A stretch of 64,000 nt of DNA from assembly GCF_902150065.1 (NCBI RefSeq), contig NC_043986.1, positions 12,175,890-12,239,889 on the forward strand, in the 5' to 3' direction. The position numbers were made by a program, and so were the translations under genes. Position 1 is the first letter of the stretch; every line of letters begins with the position of its first letter. Source of the DNA: Myripristis murdjan (taxonomy: Eukaryota > Chordata > Actinopteri > Holocentriformes > Holocentridae). The notes below the pieces were generated by a model, which was not told where the DNA came from, searched no databases, and saw nothing but the letters and a program-made list of their open reading frames with translations. Positions 1 through 10,383 of this stretch are shown here, piece by piece.

Positions 1-93
1 AAGGATGACGAGAGCAAAGAAAACGTTGACAGCAGTGCCGGGTGTGAGAAACGCCTCTCCCATGCCTCGAACGGAGACATGGACATCCCCTGA
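1..93 (+). CDS. 3' end of an unidentified gene (last 30 codons)
   Basis: An open frame runs from the left edge to a TGA at 91-93. It encodes a hydrophilic, acidic and Ser-rich tail that starts KDDESKENVD and ends SNGDMDIP. It is followed by a UTR-like, AT-rich stretch with a poly(A) signal at 750-755, which fits a terminal coding exon. I do not recognise the tail. By analogy with human 6p21, where DEF6 lies immediately upstream of PPARD on the same strand, it could be a def6 gene, but no DEF6 hallmark is visible in these 30 residues, so this is only a positional guess. The rest of the gene lies left of the window. Confidence 0.5.
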   Translation, partial: KDDESKENVDSSAGCEKRLSHASNGDMDIP

Positions 94-770
94 TGGCGCC
101 GCGTGGGCTGTGTGTCTGTGACATTTTTCTGATGAGAGGGACATCAGAAAAGGGGGCGAGAGACGACGAAATAATGTGTTAACTGTGTGACAGGAACTGA
201 GTTTACTACCATTTGTATTAGATATTTAATTCCCTCACCTCACCTCACAGACAGCAACAATTTAAAACAGGTTTTAACAAGAAACTGCATGTGTGGTATT
301 CACTGTTAAACTAATGTTTTTATTGCAGCCTGTGCTCGGGCCTGCGCTAGTTACAAATAATACCTCAGAGTCAACAAAACAAGTCATCTCTCATTTTCAG
401 TGCAAGGCCGTTTGTTTAAAGCCCGTAGCATCGGTAAAGGAAGCTCTGTAATATAGATAAGTAAAATATTTTATTGTGTATTTCTTTTTCCTCTCACAAA
501 TGCCTTGACTCTTTACAATTAGGCGAAAAAGTTAAAGCACAATTTCTTCCTCTGCGTGTCTCTCCAAATCAACAGGAAAAGAGGCAGAGAGAGAAAAGCC
601 TTCACACTTCCTGTTTCCATTGTCAGTTAACCTGCTTGTAAATACAAGACTGAGTGCCTTAACCAGAGGGTTTTTCTGTTTGAACCCCATTGTGCCAAAA
701 ATCTACACATGCAGCACGCAAAGTAACTGTATTGTAAACCTGCCTTTGTAATAAAATGTAATTTTCACTG
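94..770 (+). other. 3' UTR of the left-edge gene with poly(A) signal
   Basis: Non-coding AT-rich sequence follows the TGA at 91-93. An AATAAA hexamer lies at 750-755, about 660 bases downstream of the stop. No other gene-like signal is present between them. The assignment depends on the left-edge frame being real. Confidence 0.45.
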
Positions 771-1730
771 CACAAGATTCAGACTTCTGTTCAAATATAG
801 ACATTTTAATTATGAAAGATGAAATGGTTGCGCAAATTCAAACCTACCATACAGGGTTACCCCCACCCACACCACCTCCTTTTTTTCTTTTTTCTTTTCT
901 CTCTTTTTTTTTTTTGTTTTAATATATTCAGTCTACGTCATTTCTCCACACAGTCAGTAAAGTGTGTTTCACCATCATTGGCTGGTGTGATGCCTCTCAC
1001 TGAGCGACATTAGTGAACAGAGACATCCCTTGACTGCTGGGGCAAACAACATGCAGAGTGGACCTGCAGGGTTATTACTGTTTTACGTTTTTCATCAGTT
1101 TTTATTTCAGTTTTTATTTTTTGTTTTCAGTTCAGTTTAGTTTGGGTTAGTTTCCATGTGGATTTGCTTGTTTCAGTTTCATTTTTTTTTTTTTAAGTTT
1201 ATTATTATTATTATTATTATCATTATTATTATTATTATTACCATTATATGGGGTTATATTTGTCAGAAAGTAGACATAAGAAATTCAGAGTAGGTATTAT
1301 AATATAAAGCCAACACTTGTTTGCCATTTAAACATCTCAGTCTCAGTAAACATCAGCACCAACGCCTCCTCATGCTTGTGTTGCAAAATGTGACCAAACT
1401 GACAAAGACTAAAACTAAAGACGGTTCCTGTACATATATTTAAAAAAATATATATTTTAATCAGTTTTGTTATTACGGAATATAATTTCAGTTAGTTTCT
1501 ATTTTTTATTTCAGTTAACTAGGATGATTTTCCACACCTAGTTTTTAGTTTTTAGTTTCAGAGAACTATAACGACCTTGTGCACCTGTTTTGCTCTTCTT
1601 TCTTTTTTTCTTTCTTTCTATTTTTTTCCCACATCCATTTACATTCTTGTCTATTGTATTTTTAAGAAACAGGGAAGTTGCTGTGTTGTTTTCCTACACG
1701 AGTGAGGGCTGAGCAGATGCAGTTCTGTGT
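771..1730. other. intergenic, low-complexity T-rich sequence
   Basis: No coding exon was seen. The stretch holds T-rich runs, an (ATT)n tract around 1198-1240, and flanking blocks around 1070-1150 and 1480-1575 rich in repeats of the kind AGTTTTTA/TTTCAGTT. These look like the degenerate ends of an old interspersed repeat, but no terminal inverted repeats or target duplications could be fixed, so no family is assigned. Confidence 0.4.
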
Positions 1731-1733
1731 CTG

Positions 1734-1750
1734 GCCAGCGGGGGGCGCTG
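1734..1750. promoter_or_regulatory. CTCF-like motif at the ppard promoter
   Basis: The bases CCAGCGGGGGGCGCTG match the vertebrate CTCF core (CCAGCAGGGGGCGCTG) at all but one position. The site sits just upstream of the GC-rich ppard leader. Binding is inferred from the motif only. Confidence 0.45.
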
Positions 1751-2182
1751 TGCTCCAGTGATGTGACGACGGCAGAGGGGGAGTGAAGCACGGCTAGTTA
1801 CAGGGAGCGAATAGGGGAGGTGCATTTCATTACTCTACCTATCTTTATACGATACGGCGGCGGCTGCGGCCACATTCATTGTTAATTTTTTTTTTTAATT
1901 AATTAAATAGTGCTGAGTCAGATGTCGCTAACCGCCGGCTCGCTGCTTCATGAAGGCCGGGGTCTGTGCTAGCATAGTGAAGTTAATGTTGTTAGCAGCC
2001 TGCCGCTAGCTGCTACTGCTAACTCCCGTCGGTGTCCACAAACAACTTGTCAACAGCAGCTCAATCCTGGACGGGACGTGTGCTGTCGGCTTTGCTGCTT
2101 TATTATATTTTTACATTTCTCACTTTGGGCTGTTTCTCAAAGCTGAAACCGACTGAGCCAGAGACCACCACCAGTGAGAGAG
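1750..2182 (+). promoter_or_regulatory. ppard: ppard promoter region and untranslated first exon
   Basis: A locally GC-rich, CpG-containing stretch ends in a consensus splice donor (GAGAG|gtaagc, exon end 2182). The next exon begins at 3393 after a T-rich acceptor and contains the ppard ATG at 3453. This gives a leader made of a long first exon plus 3393-3452, separated by a 1.2-kb intron. The transcription start is not fixed: no TATA box is obvious and the upstream boundary given here is approximate. A (T)n/AATTAATTAA block at about 1885-1911 lies inside. Confidence 0.5.
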
Positions 2183-2636
2183 GTAAGCTATCTAACTTGG
2201 CAGCTATTTAAAGGCAACCCGCAGGAATTTGGGTCAGCCTCGGTGACAGTTGACTAGGAGCTAGCTAGTCCTCAAGTCCGCGGTCAAGGTTAGCAGCTAA
2301 CTCGGTTCGGGACGGGGGCTGGCGAGCTAGCGCTGTATTCAGTAAGCTTTGTCCGTGTTTTTACACAAATGAGAAAAGTTTAAGGGCATGTCCGTGTCAT
2401 ACTCCGTGTGAACTTAGCCGTCCTTTCATCCCACACCTCCCATGTATCCAGTTACAGCGCCAAGCCCTTAACTCTGAGTCATGAGATGAGGCTACAGCAG
2501 CAGATCTGCCAGAAACCTGTGTGACAGGTTGTCCCCTCCACGGCAAGTCTCAACAGTGCAAAAGTCAAGGCTTTTTCCCCTTTCTTTCAATCGTTTTAGG
2601 GCTAAATGTTCTCACAGAAGAGCACTGCTCTAAATT

Positions 2637-2875
2637 AAAGAAACCTTTTTTGTTGAGTTTTCTTTTTGAGCTGTTGCTATTATTGTATAACCTATTCAGA
2701 CTTCATTATTGTCAATGTAGCTACCATCAGAACAATAGAAAATGTGCCTTTTTCCTTAAACATGTCAAAGCTTTTTTAAGTTTTCATGTGGGCTGCTGTG
2801 TTACTGTACAGCTCTTTCAGAATCCATTATTGCCAATTTAATTACAACCAGAGGAGTAGACAGTGTGTGCCTGCC
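2637..2875 (+). repeat. diverged tandem duplication in ppard intron 1
   Basis: Two adjacent blocks of roughly 110 bases (about 2637-2753 and 2764-2873) align by eye. Both run through a T-rich stretch, a CTG-TG segment, then TTCAGA..CATTATTG(T/C)CAAT, a CTACCA/TTACAA stretch and end in GTGTGTGCC or ATGTGCC. They are clearly old. No function or family is recognised. Confidence 0.4.
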
Positions 2876-3452
2876 TGTCCAGACTTTACAATAACACCAT
2901 GCATCAGGTGGTAAGTAAGAGCACTTATCAGGGATATGCCCTTGAGCTCAGGCCCAAGCAGCTCTTAATAGACTCGCTCAGGACAGCCCACTTACAGTAA
3001 ATGAGCAAACCCTCCCACAGATTAGTAATCTCACACTTTTCCCCAGTCATGCTTGATGGTAGCCCTGACACATTTAGGGGCTTCGGTGTTTCCATCTTTT
3101 TACCACAAAGCTTACAGCGGAAATTTGTATTTTATGGCAGCGTTTTGGCCCCTGTTATATGTTCTGACAAGTGTTACACTCTTGTGAGGCTATTGATCAG
3201 TCATTAGTATTGAGGAAAACATTTTATTGTCTTAATTCACATGAGGGAGCTCATAATAGTGATGCGAATGGTGCCTGGGCTATAACAGGCACAGATTTAG
3301 AGCGGACTTGTCTGGTCATTGTTTTGATTGTACAAATAACTAGCAATAACGTAATGCAGGTACTGTTAATGTGATGTTTTTTTTCCCCATAGGGAAGCTA
3401 CGATGACAACGTGACAGGAAGGGGAGCCGCTGTGTCAGCTTGAACAGAGACC

Positions 3453-6400
3453 ATGGATGGGGTTCAGCCGCCTGCCACAGAGCAGTGCGACAGGGAGAAT
3501 GGCTGCTGTGAGCCACATACCCCCGAGGACACAGCTGATGTCAGGTGGACAGCTCTGGAGGTGGAGTCTGGAGCCTCAAACTGTGACGGGGGGGAAAAAG
3601 TGGTGGAGCTGACCGAGTTGAGAGCCAGAGAAGATGATCAGGAGGAGGAGAGCGATGGCTTGGCTGCTTGTAAAGGCCTGAAGGAGGACCAGCAGGAGGG
3701 AGAGAAGGAGCGTCTCAGTAAGGATGGGAGCAATCACAGCAAGCAAGACAGCACTGCTGCTTCAAACTACACAGGCAAGACAATTCAAACAATTCGCAAT
3801 GAAATCAAAAAAGCCTGTTTTACCATGGAACCTAATTTTCTATATCACATAAACCTATCACACAATAAGTGTATTTTTTCTCAGACTTATATTTATACTA
3901 GCCCTATGCTTCTCAAATGGGGGAATGTGTACCTTTAGTGGTGTACTGCAGGGATACGCAAGATTTTTTTTAAAAATGTGTAATTCCTAAAATAATTACC
4001 CTAAGCAGTAAGTTCAACAAAAATGTAAATGTAAGTTCGATACACTATGTTTTACATTCATTATTTCCTACAGGTTTCCCAAAGGGAACATCAAATCAAA
4101 TGTGTGCGTTTGTGGTTTAAATCTGCTGACATGGTCATTGAGCGAGGCCGTGTGTTTGTTATGACTGGGAAGCCAGACAAAAAAACAAGGAAATGGATTT
4201 GTGGTTGAAACACTGCAGCAATACAGCTGAAAACAAGGAGAAAGAAGTGAAAAAGAAGCAAAACTATCAGGTTGTTGTTTCAGACACTGATAGCGCTGTA
4301 CTGGACCTCTTTTATATAGGATTTTTTTTGTGCTGTTCAGGGGAACTAGGCTGAAAAAATATTTCACAAGGGGTACATTACTGAAAAAAGTTTGGAACCA
4401 TTGTACAAGCGTATTGAAATTTTAGTATTCTTAGCATTTGCCTCAGGCTACTGCATGCTGAACTTCATTTACTTAACCAATTGGAGTACATTAACATCAC
4501 AGCTAATAATACGTTCACTGATTTTTCCATAAGATTGCTTCTGCCTCCCACTTCATGGAAACTTCAACTTAACAGTTTTAATTGTGACCCGAATGGCAAC
4601 ATGGCAAGTTGATTCCTTTTCCTCAGATGCAGTAATTGATTCCATTCGCTTCAGTTCATTTATTCAAATGGATCTAGACTTTGTGACAGTTTAAGATAAT
4701 GTGCAAAGTACTAAATCACTTTTCATGTTTGTTATAATCCAACCTGCCCATGTTACATCCACCCTGTTGTCCTGTTTCAGCTGCAAATACATCAAATCAC
4801 AAAAGCAAGGCAGTCAAGTGTTGTCCTCTGTGTTTGTAGAGAATCCACGAGTGAGCCAGTCTCATGGCAGAAGAGCCTCAGGACTTAACATTGATGATGA
4901 TATATTAATATAATTCTTGGGCCTTAATGTTATTTTGGATCTCTGTGCAGACCTGTCCCATTCCTCGCCCCCCTCGCTGTCGGAGCAGCTGCGTCTCGGC
5001 CGAGAGGACAGCACTGGACCTGGAATCAGTGTTGAGTGCAAAATCTGTGGCGACAAGGCCTCTGGCTTCCACTATGGCGTGCATGCCTGTGAGGGCTGCA
5101 AGGTAAGGCAGTTTTTGGATCTCAGTGTATTAGCTGACCTTAAGATAAGAAGGAATAATAAAGGCGGCTTTGTGCTGTTTAACTTGAGCTGAACATGCTG
5201 CGTTGCTTGTGACCCAGGGCTTTTTCCGACGAACCATCCGGATGAAACTGGAGTATGACCGCTGCGAGCGCACCTGCAAGATTCAGAAGAAGAATCGAAA
5301 TAAGTGCCAATATTGTCGCTTCCAGAAGTGCCTGTCTTTGGGAATGTCCCATGATGGTGAGGAGGAAAAATTTTTCTCTAAGCCAATGCTGCTCGCAAAT
5401 GCAAGACTGGAATGGCAAAGTAACATGCTGACAAAGTGATTTAGTCCTGAAATGTCCACTGGTACTAACGTTATTGTGTTTTTGCTCAGCGATCAGATAT
5501 GGGCGTATGCCTGAGGCAGAGAGGAAGAAGCTGGTGGCCGGCCTAATGGCAGAGGAGTCAAGCCCTGGTAACCCTGGGGGCTCAGACCTGAAGACCCTGG
5601 CCAAACAGGTCAACATGGCTTACCTGAAGAACCTCAGCATGACCAAGAAGAAGGCACGCAGCATCCTGACAGGCAAGACCAGTGGCTCATCGGTACGGCC
5701 CCAGTCTTAGAACAAATCATTTGGCCTGGCCACCCTGTTTATTTTATTTATTATTTATTTGTTTAAACAGATAAGTGTTTCTTCTATGTATTCAATTAGC
5801 AGTGGTGTGCCACAAGGAAAAACATTTTCAAAAATATTTTTCACACTGAAACTTGAAACACAGTTTAAATGCACATGGAGGCAGATATGGCACAAAACCA
5901 GAATTTCATCCAAAGCTCCACAACTGCATTAAGTTGCAAGGAAACACTGTGTAGATGTCCTACATCTCTGGAAGCAGTTCAAGAGCAGTTTGTGTATGAA
6001 AAATTTTCTCTCTGGCATTTTCTGTCCAGATGCCATTTCCTTACCTAGCACTCCTCTTTTGTACATGACCACAGGGTCGCATGAATATTTTGTTACATCT
6101 ATTGTCAGGGTGTTGTGGCTCGCCCTTGTACTCATTACAGTTGGTTATTGAATGCTGGTGGTTTAAGACTTCAAGCTTCATGTATTGTTGCTCTGAATAA
6201 AAGTGTCAGCTAAACAGGTAATTGATCAATTGGTTGTATAGTGTGAGAGAACCGAAGGCAGTTTTCTGAACTATGTCCTTGTGTATAGTGCTAATCCACA
6301 GATGGCTTTGTCCTTTACAAATGTCATATCAGCTCTGTTCTAGTTATGAGACTTTGAAGTTACAGATGGCCATTGAAGAGAAATGCATTCTTGTTCTCGT

Positions 6401-7319
6401 TTTAGCCATTTGTGATCTATGACGTGGACACACTCTGGCAGGCAGAAAGCGGTTCAGTGTGGAGCCAGTTACTTCCAGGTGCACCGCTGGCGAAGGAGAT
6501 CGGCGTGCACGTGTTCTACCGCTGCCAGTGTACCACAGTGGAAACGGTGCGGGAGTTGACTGAGTTTGCCAAGTGCATTCCAGGCTTTGTGGACCTTTAC
6601 CTTAATGACCAGGTAAGACACCATTTTTCCATATGAAGCTCTCTGGCATACAATAAGACAATTAATATAGGAAGTCAATAATGTACAATGAATGTCTGTT
6701 CTCTGTAGGTGACTTTGCTGAAGTATGGGGTGCATGAGGCCATTTTTGCCATGCTTCCCTCTCTCATGAACAAAGATGGACTCTTGGTGGCCAATGGTAA
6801 AGGCTTTGTGACCAGGGAGTTCCTGCGGAGCTTGAGGAAGCCCTTCAGTGAGATCATGGAGCCTAAATTTGAGTTTGCTGTCAAGTTCAATGCTCTGGAG
6901 CTGGATGACAGCGACTTGGCCCTTTTTGTTGCTGCCATCATTCTTTGTGGAGGTGAGAGAGAGAGATTTTCATGAGATAAGATGACGTTTCTAAATCAAC
7001 ATTGTTAAGTTTACTCAGTGGTAATTGTGAGTAACACTGAGGTTTGTCCTGTTGCCTCCCCGACTCTCCAGATCGTCCCGGACTAATGAACGTGAAGCAG
7101 GTGGAGCAGAGTCAGGACAGCATCCTCCAGGCCCTGGACCAGCACCTCCAAGCTAACCACTCCGACTCCCTCTACCTCTTCCCCAAGCTGCTGCAGAAAA
7201 TGGCCGACCTCCGTCAGCTGGTTACTGAGAATGCTCACCTGGTTCAGAAAATCAAAAAGACTGAGTCTGAGACCTCGCTGCACCCTCTGCTACAGGAAAT
7301 CTACAAAGACATGTACTAG
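3453..7319 (+). CDS. ppard: peroxisome proliferator-activated receptor delta (beta), PPARD
   Basis: Ligand-activated nuclear receptor (NR1C2) that pairs with RXR on PPRE sites and controls fatty-acid oxidation genes in the nucleus. Exons: 3453-3774, 4951-5102, 5218-5356, 5490-5692, 6406-6612, 6709-6952, 7072-7319, giving 504 residues with every phase matching. The DNA-binding domain (about residues 137-204) has both C4 zinc fingers, the P-box CEGCK and the PPAR-type short D-box CERTC, followed by the hinge and a ligand-binding domain with [20 protein letters not shown] and the C-terminal AF-2 helix [10 protein letters not shown]. The N-terminal A/B region (about 136 residues, acidic) is much longer than in human PPARD (441 residues in all). 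PPARD rather than alpha or gamma is chosen from overall similarity in hinge and LBD. Intron 2 has a GC donor (ACAG|gcaaga). The LBD exon that is 451 bases in mammals is split here into 207 + 244. Confidence 0.95.
3904..4403. mobile_element. hAT-like miniature transposon in ppard intron 2
   Basis: About 500 bases bounded by imperfect inverted ends of the hAT type: left CTATGCTTCTCAAATGGG, right AAGTTTGGAACCATTG. Near-matching 8-base flanks, TACTAGCC at 3896-3903 and TACAAGCG at 4404-4411 (6 of 8), look like an aged target-site duplication. GGGGTAC-type motifs sit just inside the ends. No transposase is encoded. A related right end occurs in fance intron 4. Confidence 0.55.
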
Positions 7320-8060
7320 TGTTCTCCAGCACAGATTGCTTATAGCAATATGGTCTCATACTGAAATGTTCATGTTCACACACTGCATTCTGTACAAGCA
7401 CCACTCCACGAACAGGGCATGAAAACATTTTAACGCATGCAGTTGACGCAGAAAAGGTACATGGAAGGGCTAACACAAACAGCAAAGACTTCAATATCAG
7501 ACTTAGTTTCTTCACAGTGTGTGCGATTAGCATCTAGAATCACGTCACAGGTCGTAGTTTCCCACAGCAGTCACCTAACATGTAGAAAATGTTTTTGTTT
7601 TTTTTTTTAAAACTGAGGTTCGGAGGTCTGTTTCACTTGAACACTGACTCAGATGCGCTGCTCCCATTTCATCGCCCTTAGCAAAGCTGACTCCAGGACA
7701 GTGTGCGGAGAGACTTTGGCTCTGTGTTTTGCTGTAAAGGGAAGATTTCGTGTTTATATACATATGAGATAGGACAAATAGAAAAGAGCTGTCACGTTTG
7801 TACTGTAAGAGAATTTTATATGATGCCAGTGTCTTTGGTAGTTTGGTTGATTTACTCAGGCTTTTGGTCAAGCAAAAAAAAAAAAAAAATGCACAACTGA
7901 TTTTTGTTTACATCATAATCATTCACTTCTTTAGGATCCTTAAGCAACTAGGACACAAACTGGGCTGGCTCCAGCAGTGTAGAGCTCTCTCTTTCAATGC
8001 GGCTGCATCTGTGCAATACCATTTCTCTTTGTCAATAAATTGGGAGAATAGTTTCCTGAC
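7320..8060 (+). other. ppard: ppard 3' UTR
   Basis: Non-coding sequence after the TAG at 7317-7319, with AATAAA at 8034-8039 and another at 8115-8120. It includes an A-run near 7876-7889. The downstream end is inferred from the hexamers. Confidence 0.6.
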
Positions 8061-8703
8061 CCAAGTCATAGCGGGTTATTTGTTTTAAAAGCCATCCACC
8101 CAAGTGGTAACTGTAATAAATGAACTATGCTGCACAGATTTAGTTTTTGAAGCTAATGACACTATAAACACATGACTTTTTGAATTAGAAGGGACAGTGT
8201 GCTCTTTCTTTTTCTTTTTAGTTCAGCAAAATAATTCTGAACTTTGTCATAGTGAGGGTTTTCTTGGCTTCTTTGTATTTACGTTACTAATCAGTAATTA
8301 CTGAACTGGTGATATGTTTAAGGGCAAAACGTGATTCATCAACTTGTTTTTATATCTTAAGTAGTCATATTCTTTCTTACTGTATGTCTTTACTGAGTGT
8401 AGGTTTGTACCAAATATGTTCCCATATCTTTGCCTGATGAGGAATGTGGATCACGTGACAGCAGGAGACAGGCTAGGAGCAATGTGCTATGATGTCCTTC
8501 CTGGGAAAACTGATGGTTATTATTTGACGTCAACGTCCACTTTCTGTAACATCACAAGTCTCCTCTGTATCAACTCAGTGTATGACCTGGCCTGTTTGTG
8601 TGCACAGTGCTAGTCTCTTGATAGGAAATCCTCATACCAGCCTTATAGTATCTGGAATTTATGTGCCACAGCACCCATTTACTCTGTACTGGATGCATTA
8701 CAG

Positions 8704-8950
8704 CAGCGGCTCTCAACTGGGACCCCCCCTCAAGCACCACCAGAAAAATGGGGACTATTTTAGTTTCACTGTTATTTCATTGAGTAGAAGTTAGCTCAAT
8801 GAGACTGTTCACTTCAGGTGTTTCACAGTTAATCTGCCAATCTACACTATAGACAGTTATGGATTTCTAAATTGTGATATTACAGATTACCAAATTCAGG
8901 ATCTGTATGATTTTGGGGGTCCTTGACACCAAAAAGGTTGAGAGCCACTG
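8704..8950. mobile_element. hAT-family miniature transposon with target duplication
   Basis: A 247-base element with inverted termini CAGCGGCTCTCAAC (left) and GTTGAGAGCCACTG (right, reverse complement CAGTGGCTCTCAAC). It is flanked by 8-base direct repeats CATTACAG (8696-8703) and CATTACTG (8951-8958), one mismatch. Eight-base duplications and CAGNGG..CTCAA ends are hallmarks of hAT elements (Charlie-like). It has no coding capacity. Confidence 0.8.
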
Positions 8951-9211
8951 CATTACTGTACATCACAGTCAGAGCAAAGTCCACCTTCCAAAGTCTATTG
9001 TAAAGCTTCCTCTTGTACTTCTCTTGTTTTTTTTGGGGTTTTTTTTATATTATTTTTATTTTTTCTTGACCCCAGTCTACCTCTACATGTTGTGTTCCTT
9101 TATTCTGTGACAATGTGCTACTGTCTGTTCTAATTTCTGAACATGTTTGCCTTAATTTACTGCTACCGGTACACATTGCAGAGTTAACACCGCTGGTTGA
9201 TGTGCAGTGTG

Positions 9212-9390
9212 CCAAGCAAAAAGGCGTGGATAAAACAGGAAAAACAAAAAAAGGACAGTAAATGTTGATGTTAACTACCTCTATGCCTGTGTAAGTGATC
9301 TCTTGACAAATGATGTTGCACCACATGACGCTCATTTGCTGAATATTCACTCATTAGGCTGCAAATCAAACTTCACTAGAGCTATTAACA
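9212..9390 (+). repeat. homologous segment, copy 1 (upstream of mkrn4)
   Basis: This segment resembles 10990-11160 in mkrn4 intron 2 over about 170 bases. Shared blocks include AAAAAAGGACAGTAAAT, TTGCACCACATGA and TAGGCTGCA. The divergence looks like roughly a fifth to a quarter of sites by eye. Both copies stay open in the same reading frame (KRTVN.DV..L.A.V.D..TN..APH.A), although many differences change the residue. The family is unknown. Confidence 0.6.
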
Positions 9391-10225
9391 CTTTTTTCTC
9401 ATTAGATGGATAATGAACCTCTCTCTTCCTGTCTCTCTCTCTCACACACACACACTTTTCCAGTGATGCCACCATTGACAACTGTAGGAGTTTAGATAAG
9501 TTGAATTACACTGACTAAAAAACGCATCATCTGACGGTAATGTGCCGTTTCTATTGGCTTATTGCCAGGCTAATTGGTGGATGGGACGGCCTGTAAACTA
9601 TTTAGGTGTTGGACAGGTCGGCCCCCGGCGGCACGCTCAAAAGACAAAGAGGATGGACCCAGGAGTAGAGCAGTACTCCTCTGCTCGAGCTGCGGTTTGT
9701 AGGTGAGCGCCAGGTGTTTGTTTGTTTGTTTGTTTTGTTTGTTGAAATAAAGTGGATTGATGTTGCCGTGACACATGTGGCTGCTGGGCTGAGATTAACA
9801 ATAAAAACAGCGTCGTTGTTTACGGCAGAGCCACCCGCAGAAACACGAGGCTGAAATGCTCCTGTGGTGCATTCAGGTGCGCTCATAACGTCCACACTCA
9901 GGAGTCCGAGTCAAGCCACCCAGGTGGATGAGGGTGAGGAAATGAGTACAGGCAAATTTCTGGTAATAACTAAAATAGTCATGTTTGTGTCAGTCGGGTG
10001 TCCAAACAATGCGGTGTCATTAAATATGCATCTTTTTTTATGCGAGAATTACCAGCCTAGCTTATTTTCTTTTCCCTCCATTGCTATTTATTCTTATTTT
10101 CAGCAGCTTTTATCATAAAAAGTAACATACTTAATAGACTTTAATTTACTCAAAATTAAAAAAAAAAAAAAAAAAAACTAGCCTACTTTGAATTCAATTT
10201 TCCGCTCTGTCGAGGGGCGTGAATG

Positions 10226-10238
10226 TGACGTTGCGTCA
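10226..10238. promoter_or_regulatory. paired CRE/ATF half sites upstream of mkrn4
   Basis: TGACGTTGCGTCA forms an inverted pair of TGACG half sites spaced by three bases. Another GTGACGTT lies at about 10287-10294. Both lie within 160 bases of the mkrn4 ATG (10384), so a CREB/ATF-responsive promoter is plausible but unproven. A four-codon upstream ORF (ATG at 10314, TGA ending 10325) precedes the coding start. Confidence 0.35.
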
Positions 10239-10383
10239 GTATGTCCGATGGAGCTTAAACGCAACTTTATTTACTAGAGGAAACGTGTGACGTTGCCACT
10301 TAAAAGTTGGACGATGGCTTGTTGAGAAACTTAAACAGTACATCAGCTGTGTGGGAAAGCAGATTTTGTCCCGGTGCGGAGAG

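Larger units (their letters stand above)
8121..10200. other. ppard - mkrn4 intergenic region
   Basis: No convincing exon was found. It holds a hAT-type miniature element (8704-8950), the first of two homologous 170-base segments (9212-9390), a short (TC)n(AC)n tract near 9421-9452, a (TTTG)n tract near 9716-9740 and an A-run near 10157-10176. Confidence 0.5.
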
